Assembly: GCA_012845835.1 (NCBI GenBank)
Contig: JABAKD010000010.1
Coordinates: forward strand, 8,190,597 to 8,254,596
DNA: 64,000 nucleotides
Direction: 5' to 3'
From: Undaria pinnatifida
Lineage: Eukaryota > Sar > Phaeophyceae > Laminariales > Alariaceae
Shown: piece by piece, positions 59,035 through 64,000 of the stretch
Layout: every line of letters begins with the position of its first letter
Position numbering within the stretch: position 1 is the stretch's first letter
Notes under the pieces: model-generated
What the model was told of the DNA's origin: nothing
Databases searched by the model: none
What the model saw: only the letters and a program-made list of their open reading frames with translations
Position numbers and translations under genes: made by a program

Positions 59035-59400
59035 TGTTTGTTGATCCCTACGAAGCGTAGAGGGCTTACCCGTTGAGCTGACAATAGTGGGGTAGTGGAG
59101 TCACTGGTATGAAGACAAGAAAAAGACGTACAGTATTGACCTGAAATTCGTCGAACTCACGGCTGACGTCCTTAATTTCTTTTTTATAAAATATATATTA
59201 AGTTTCTCCTAGCCAAGGCGCAGCGTTGGAGAGGAGAAGACTCACTCGGTAGAAGAAGCACAACGAGGAGTGACGGCGAGATACCCAAAATCATTCCACC
59301 ATTCCGATATACCGCTACGATGTAGCCAACTTATCACTGGAAACCCCTACAATGCTCAACCGTCATCGTATCCGCATCATATCCAAGCATACAATCAACA
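59035..59400 (-). repeat. 5' LTR of the copia element
   Basis: 366 bp with the same ends as the other LTR. The central part (about 59138-59225, AT-rich) is unrelated to the middle of the 3' LTR. Confidence 0.88.
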
Positions 59401-59405
59401 GTATC
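59401..59405. repeat. Target-site duplication GTATC (right)
   Basis: Matches GTATC at 54646-54650. Confidence 0.85.
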
Positions 59406-59770
59406 TTATGCGGCACGCACAGAAGCGGTTACCCACATCTCCACATCTCCCAGCCTACCAGGTACCTGGTACCTGGTATGCCATATGGCACCCATGGATT
59501 TAGATGGAGCTCGAGGTCAGCTGTACACCCTTGTAGATAGGTGAACCGCGCACAGAAACCTAGCCTACCAGGTACCGGTATGCAGCACGCGCAGAAGCGG
59601 ATACCCACACCTCCAAACGTCCCAGCCTACCAGGTACCTGGTACCTGGTGGCTGGTACCTGGTATACGGTGGTACTCTTGAACTTAGCTGGAGCTCGACG
59701 TCAGCACCACTACTGCACGCCCTTCTAGATAGGTGGACCGCGCACAGCAAGCCTAGACTACCAGGCATTT
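59406..59770. repeat. Tandem ~180-bp duplication rich in ACCAGGTACCTGGT palindromes
   Basis: Two units, starting near 59406 ('tatgcggcacgcacagaagcgg') and 59579 ('tatgcagcacgcgcagaagcgg'). Each contains 'cagcctaccaggtacctggt', then 'gagctcga(g/c)gtcag', then 'gataggtg(a/g)accgcgcacag'. The second unit has extra CTGGTACCTGGT steps. Confidence 0.85.
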
Positions 59771-60736
59771 TGTTCCTGGTAACAGATACAAGGTCCCTTT
59801 CTGGGAAGTGTTTAGGCCGACTCTCATGGGAGGCGGAAGAAAAAAACGAAGCAGTGTTTTCCCCCTTTATGGCATTGAAACCCACAGAGTCGCCGACAAT
59901 CTCGTTTTGGGTTCCGCCGCAGCAAAAAAATGTGCTTTCCGCACGCATTACCTACCGCCGCCGATGATTACTTGCCCCACAGGGCACAAGGTGACGCCAA
60001 ACCCTCAAGGCTGCACATGCTCCACTGCTCTGAGAATGTTCGCTGCCAAGCTTGAGGGTCTGTGAAGCTGTGCGGATGAAGTTATCCCTCGAAACGTGAG
60101 ACCTTGACCAATTTCTGTACGAATTTTTTCCAACCGGGGAACTGGGCCGGAATACACGGGGGCAGGGGAAACGGTTGACCTCGTCGCAGTGGCACCAGGC
60201 TATAAACATCGCGTTTTTTTTAATAATGAAAGGTGACCTGGCCCAACACGGGTAGTTATCGTGCGCAAGCGCGACGACGCCTGGGGGGCGCGTTCCGGGC
60301 TAGGAGCAGGCGGCGGTGCCGTCGCTCTTATGGTGGATCTGCTGTCGGGTTATCCCACACTGCCCGAAAGCGCGCTCTTGTCGCCGTATCGGTTCGATAA
60401 CAAGGTTAGAGCGTGGAGGTGCACGGAGGTGCACGGAGGCCCTCGCGGCACTTCGCCAGAGCGAGGGGGTGATCCCAGCGAAGTTGGTCCCCATTCATTA
60501 CGTGTCGGTGCAGTCATTACGCTGGCGGCCGAGGGGAGGTGTGGCAGAGGATCACCCAAAGGTACGGTAGATGGTAGTTTTCAGGGTCTTCCTAGGTACA
60601 CGCCCGCAATAACCCAGAGGACGCGGTTATAGTATCTCGTAAACTAGCAAGAGTCTGGAAAGACGGGGCAAAGACAGCCAGGCCAAGGACTGTATGGGGA
60701 CGAACACCGTAGTATCAACGCGATCTCGGGGTTTGG

Positions 60737-60965
60737 GTATGTCAATGGTTTGTCGCCCTTGGGGCTCTCGGTCGCCCGAGACTACGTATGTTAGAGCCCC
60801 GGCCTGTTGGCTGGAGGGGGGGGGGCTCTCGGGTTCTGGCAGTGCGATAGAAAACTATTGGTAGGAGCAGCGGCCGAGGCCGCGGCTCTCGTATCACGCC
60901 AATGAAGCCCCCCCCCCCCGACGCCGCAGAAAACAATAATAAAATGACATCTCGAAGGATATGTG
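60737..60965. repeat. Direct repeat with hairpin CTCGGTCGCCCGAG, copy 1
   Basis: Shared blocks with copy 2: 'ctcggtcgcccgagact', 'gagccccg.cc.g..ggctgg', 'gctctggcagt.c.atag' and 'cgcggctctcgt.tc.cgcca', then 'aacaataataaaa'. The CTCGG/CCGAG arms can form a small hairpin. Layout and size suggest a short interspersed element. Confidence 0.75.
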
Positions 60966-61364
60966 ACAAAGCTATATCGTCTAGTCTATGTGTTCGAAAT
61001 GTAAGTTTTGTTCAAAACCGATTAATTCAATACTTGAACGAATTATACTGGGGGGTCCTAACGACGGATGTACGTTTAGGATCGGATGCAAGGGGAAGTG
61101 ATGATCACTCTCGAGGATTCAGGCGTGTCACGTGCATAGCCCTGCGAGTACAGCATAGCACACGAGCGGAACGACACTTCTCTTGCCGATTGATAGGCCT
61201 AAAGTACAAGTTAGTCTACGGCTGTGATTTCTCCCACCCGCCCGCCGCTTTCCTCTTTCGAAGGTGGGTGGAACGGAGCGGCCACACTTACATGGTGTTG
61301 GCCACACCGCACTATATTATAATTGTTATTTGCGGTTGACTGGCAACGATTCGGGATTTAAGTG

Positions 61365-61588
61365 TGTATGCCAGTGGTTTGCTACCAGTGGGGGTCTCGG
61401 TCGCCCGAGACTGCGCGTATGTTTGAGCCCCGACCGGTGGGCTGGGAGGGGGGAACTCTGGGGCTCTGGCAGTACAATAGGAGACTAGAAGCAGCGGCCG
61501 TTGCCGCGGCTCTCGTGTCGCGCCAGTGGAGCCCCTCCCCCATCGCCTCAGAGAACAATAGTAAAAAGGCAATCCGACGGATTTTCAA
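61365..61588. repeat. Direct repeat with hairpin CTCGGTCGCCCGAG, copy 2
   Basis: Same order of blocks as copy 1, 628 bp downstream, about 75-80% similar by eye, ending 'aacaatagtaaaa'. Same orientation. Confidence 0.75.
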
Positions 61589-64000
61589 CCAACTGGTATA
61601 CCGTTTTCCGTGCTTAGAGGTGGTGGTCGGCCTAGTCGACGGCGTACAGTTGGGTCTTTTGTTTAGGAATATTCTCAAAGGTAATATCTCCACGCATCGA
61701 ACCATTACCATTCGACGACCATTTTGTTTTGGCGACAAGAAAAAAACGAGAATCTTACGTGAAACATAGACTACATCCGGCAAGAAAGCAAATAACATTA
61801 CCCAACCAGCGGCGTTGGGGGAAGCACCCAGATGCTGGGTTCCGAATGCACCAATATACAGAGTCGTGGCGCCGCATTGGTGCGGTATCCTTGGTTTAGT
61901 GCTGAGCCCCGGTATAGTGGGGTGAACGACAGCAACAACTACAACTATGCGGCTCTCTCGCATCCAACCGAGAAGGCAGCAGTACGCGCTTGCTTTCGTC
62001 GTGTTTGCCTTCACCACGCACGTATGTTTTAGTGCGCATGAGCTGCGCTGTGTGTCTCCACTAGATACGTACTAATTTCGCATCCAAACAACATCATACC
62101 GTACGCTGAAGAGACTAGTTTCGCCAATTCATCGAACACACGAGAGCACAAAAACACAACAAGCACCACACTGACAAAGGGGAGGAAAGAGGAGTGTAGA
62201 GGCTAGGCCTATCCCAGGCGATTATATCAATGTTCCACACTCACGAGATGTCGCCATCGATATATTCCCCGTACTAAACGAAGTATTCCCATGCCAGTTG
62301 GGGTAACACTGCGGTTTGCTGCGCCGTTCCTGCGCTCCAAAAGGTAGTGCTCGAAACGCCCCACAACTGGACGAGTGCTCGGAGCGGACAGACAGTATGG
62401 GAGACGAGAATATCAGCAGTTTTTCGGCGCATGAGGAGTCGCAGGAAGTTCTTCCCGCTGGCGGTGATGCTCTTCGCGGTCATCGGGGTCCAGACAGGGA
62501 GGGCAGTGCAGGTGATGCTGTTCGCGCGCAGCGGCACCAAAGCGAGGAGGGCAATGCTCCAACGACCACCTGCCAACAACAACGGCGACGATGACAACGG
62601 CAACGACAACGACAAAGAAGGCATAGCAGTCGCGAGTATTTGCAGAAGGGGAGAGCGCCGCACCAAAGCGCGCAGCAATAAGATGTCGGCGGGGAACTTC
62701 ACGGAGAAGGCGTCGCAACTTAGTTGCCATCGGTTCCTGAAACGCGTGCGCCCGTGCCCCTGCTCAACGCTGGCGCCTCCGTGGCGGGTGAAAGGTATGC
62801 TGTCGTAGTGAACTCGTTAGCCCTACTCCGTAACCCTTTTACAACTAGAAAACGTAAAATGTGAGTGCAGTTCCCCTTTTAGCACTGCAAAACGTCTCCC
62901 GCCACACTATTTTTAAATGTTTTGTCCCGAAAAAGTTGGGTGCAGTTAATTAAATACCAGGTACCAACTCTTTGCCATGAGGTTGTTCGGGAAGTCAGTA
63001 CTGTCAGTTAGTCAGTTAGACTAGCCAGTTAGTCAGTAGAAAGCCCCTAGAGCGGAGAGCCTCGGGAAACTGGTATGCACCACTATCTGCTGTACCTACG
63101 CACCAATGTTCAGACCTTGCATGTTAACGTTTACCGATAATGTTAATAATACGAAAGCACAATGTCGGATGGCAAATGAAATATTTTACTTGTTTTAATT
63201 ACTTAATATTACCATTTAGTAATATATTCCTGCCGCCGGCAAAACGTCCCCAGTCACCAGATGCGTCAGGCGGAGACCCGCTGATATTGAGCACCGAGCC
63301 AGCAGCAGTGGCAACAGGGGTCTAAGACGAGGGAAAGATTGACCGTGCATGCGCGCCTGTCGAAGGAGGAGCGTCACCCACAGTCTAAGAGTATTGGAAT
63401 ATGGTGACGTAAACTGTCTCGAGAAGAGACTTGCAGGTGGGTGGCACCCAGTGACTGTAAATTACAATTGTGTTGTTCATGAGAACAGAAGACAGGAATA
63501 GCTTGGAATTGTCGCGCTTATGTGGCCGAAGTGTTCAGGAGAGCGGTGGTGGCGGAGAGTGAATCCCGACAAAGACTCCCAACAGGCCGCCCGCAGAGGG
63601 CGCCGAAACACCTCAAGGTACACACAAGTAAGTGTCTCACAGGCGGAGAAGTAACTGCTGATGATCTCGGGCATCGGGGTAGCAGTGGCGGTCGGCACGT
63701 GAGATGGACGCAGTCAGCGATTCCAGTAGCGAGGGACGGAGAACTACGATACGACATCTAGACGCTCTATCATACTTCGTTGTTGTTGTTGAGTTGGTGT
63801 TGTTGTTGAGTTGTTGTTTGCTGTCTTAAACGATGTGGTGAAGAAAATGTTTTTTTTTTGCGTCTAAAATTACATGGGGCAGCAACAACACGACACCAGG
63901 AGGAACATAATATGAGGGTTTTAGACGAGCCACTTCAACATATAGCAAGCATCCGCGAAGGAAGGCCTCATCACCCAAAGGCCCGGTCAACTTCGGTCAC

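Larger units (their letters stand above)
54651..59400 (-). mobile_element. Ty1/copia LTR retrotransposon, internally deleted
   Basis: A 4750-bp element flanked by GTATC duplications, coding on the minus strand. The 3' LTR is 54651-54980 and the 5' LTR 59035-59400. From 5' to 3' on the minus strand: 5' LTR, a partial integrase, reverse transcriptase, RNase H, a ~1.2-kb 3' region with a tandem duplication, a purine stretch (GCAGGGAGGC) and the 3' LTR. No gag, protease, primer-binding site or N-terminal integrase is present: the 5' LTR abuts the middle of the integrase. Integrase before RT before RNase H is the copia order. Confidence 0.92.
59771..64000. other. Repeat-rich right end, no recognised gene
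   Basis: No known domain or exon series was found. A coding-like stretch near 60316-60570 (plus; AKLVPIHYVSVQSLRWRP) and another near 62347-62808 (plus; overlapping a 142-aa minus frame) could be exons of unknown genes, but neither shows a family signature. A pair of ~225-bp direct repeats lies at 60737-60965 and 61365-61588. The last ~1.2 kb shows only short frames. Genes extending past the right edge are possible. Confidence 0.45.

Noticed and set aside
62274-62808. Overlapping 142-aa minus and 153-aa plus frames
   Set aside because: Neither has a recognised domain or clear splice partners. Could be an exon of an unknown gene, but evidence is insufficient.
1-64000. CRISPR array, bacterial operon, rRNA or viral gene module
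   Set aside because: No regularly spaced identical repeats with unique spacers, no ribosomal RNA sequence, no operon-like gene spacing and no viral structural gene were seen. The window is eukaryotic nuclear DNA with retroelements.

Overview
This window looks like nuclear DNA from a complex eukaryote. The genes are split into many short exons by introns of a few hundred to several thousand bases. Splice sites are GT..AG. Proteins carry Ala/Gly/Ser/Pro-rich low-complexity inserts. Non-coding DNA is full of poly-C/poly-G runs, simple repeats and decayed retroelements. This texture, the absence of any bacterial-style operon, and the gene content fit a brown alga (an Ectocarpus-like stramenopile) best. 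The organism is an inference: no rRNA, organelle gene or species marker is present.

Four multi-exon genes could be rebuilt with exon phases that agree at every junction. (1) Minus strand, 8289-4761: a 7-exon CS-domain (NudC/p23-like) protein of about 393 aa. (2) Minus strand, 22004-16615: a 4-exon inositol polyphosphate 5-phosphatase of about 1078 aa ending in a CaaX-type prenylation motif (CLIM). (3) Plus strand, 22443-43889: a 17-exon RINT1/TIP20-family vesicle-tethering protein of about 1277 aa. It is divergent from gene 2, and about 440 bp separate the two start codons. (4) Minus strand, 53427-47918: a 6-exon isopentenyl phosphate kinase of about 356 aa. A weaker fifth candidate is a 74-aa tail-anchored protein at 14703-14396 (minus).

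Layout: 1-4760 is repeat-rich DNA without a recognised gene; 4761-8289 is the CS-domain gene; 8290-16614 is mostly non-coding with tandem repeats and the small tail-anchored candidate; 16615-43889 is the divergent 5-phosphatase/RINT1 pair; 43890-47917 has no recognised gene; 47918-53427 is the kinase; 54651-59400 is a Ty1/copia element with target duplication GTATC, two LTRs and a decayed pol gene; 59406-64000 is repeat-rich with no recognised gene.

Mobile DNA is concentrated in introns. It includes 5'-truncated LINE fragments, a second LINE with a recognisable reverse transcriptase, four copies of a roughly 550-bp repeat ending in GAGTAC plus poly-C, and tRNA-derived SINEs with A-tails. One SINE sits inside a LINE with a 29-bp target duplication, and another lies just upstream of the kinase start codon. 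A recurrent pattern is a G-run shortly after the 5' splice site and a C-run shortly before the 3' splice site of the same intron.

The gene products act in separate processes: phosphoinositide signalling, ER-Golgi tethering, isoprenoid precursor supply and co-chaperone/dynein-type functions. Nothing indicates a functional cluster, apart from the likely shared promoter of the 5-phosphatase and RINT1 genes.
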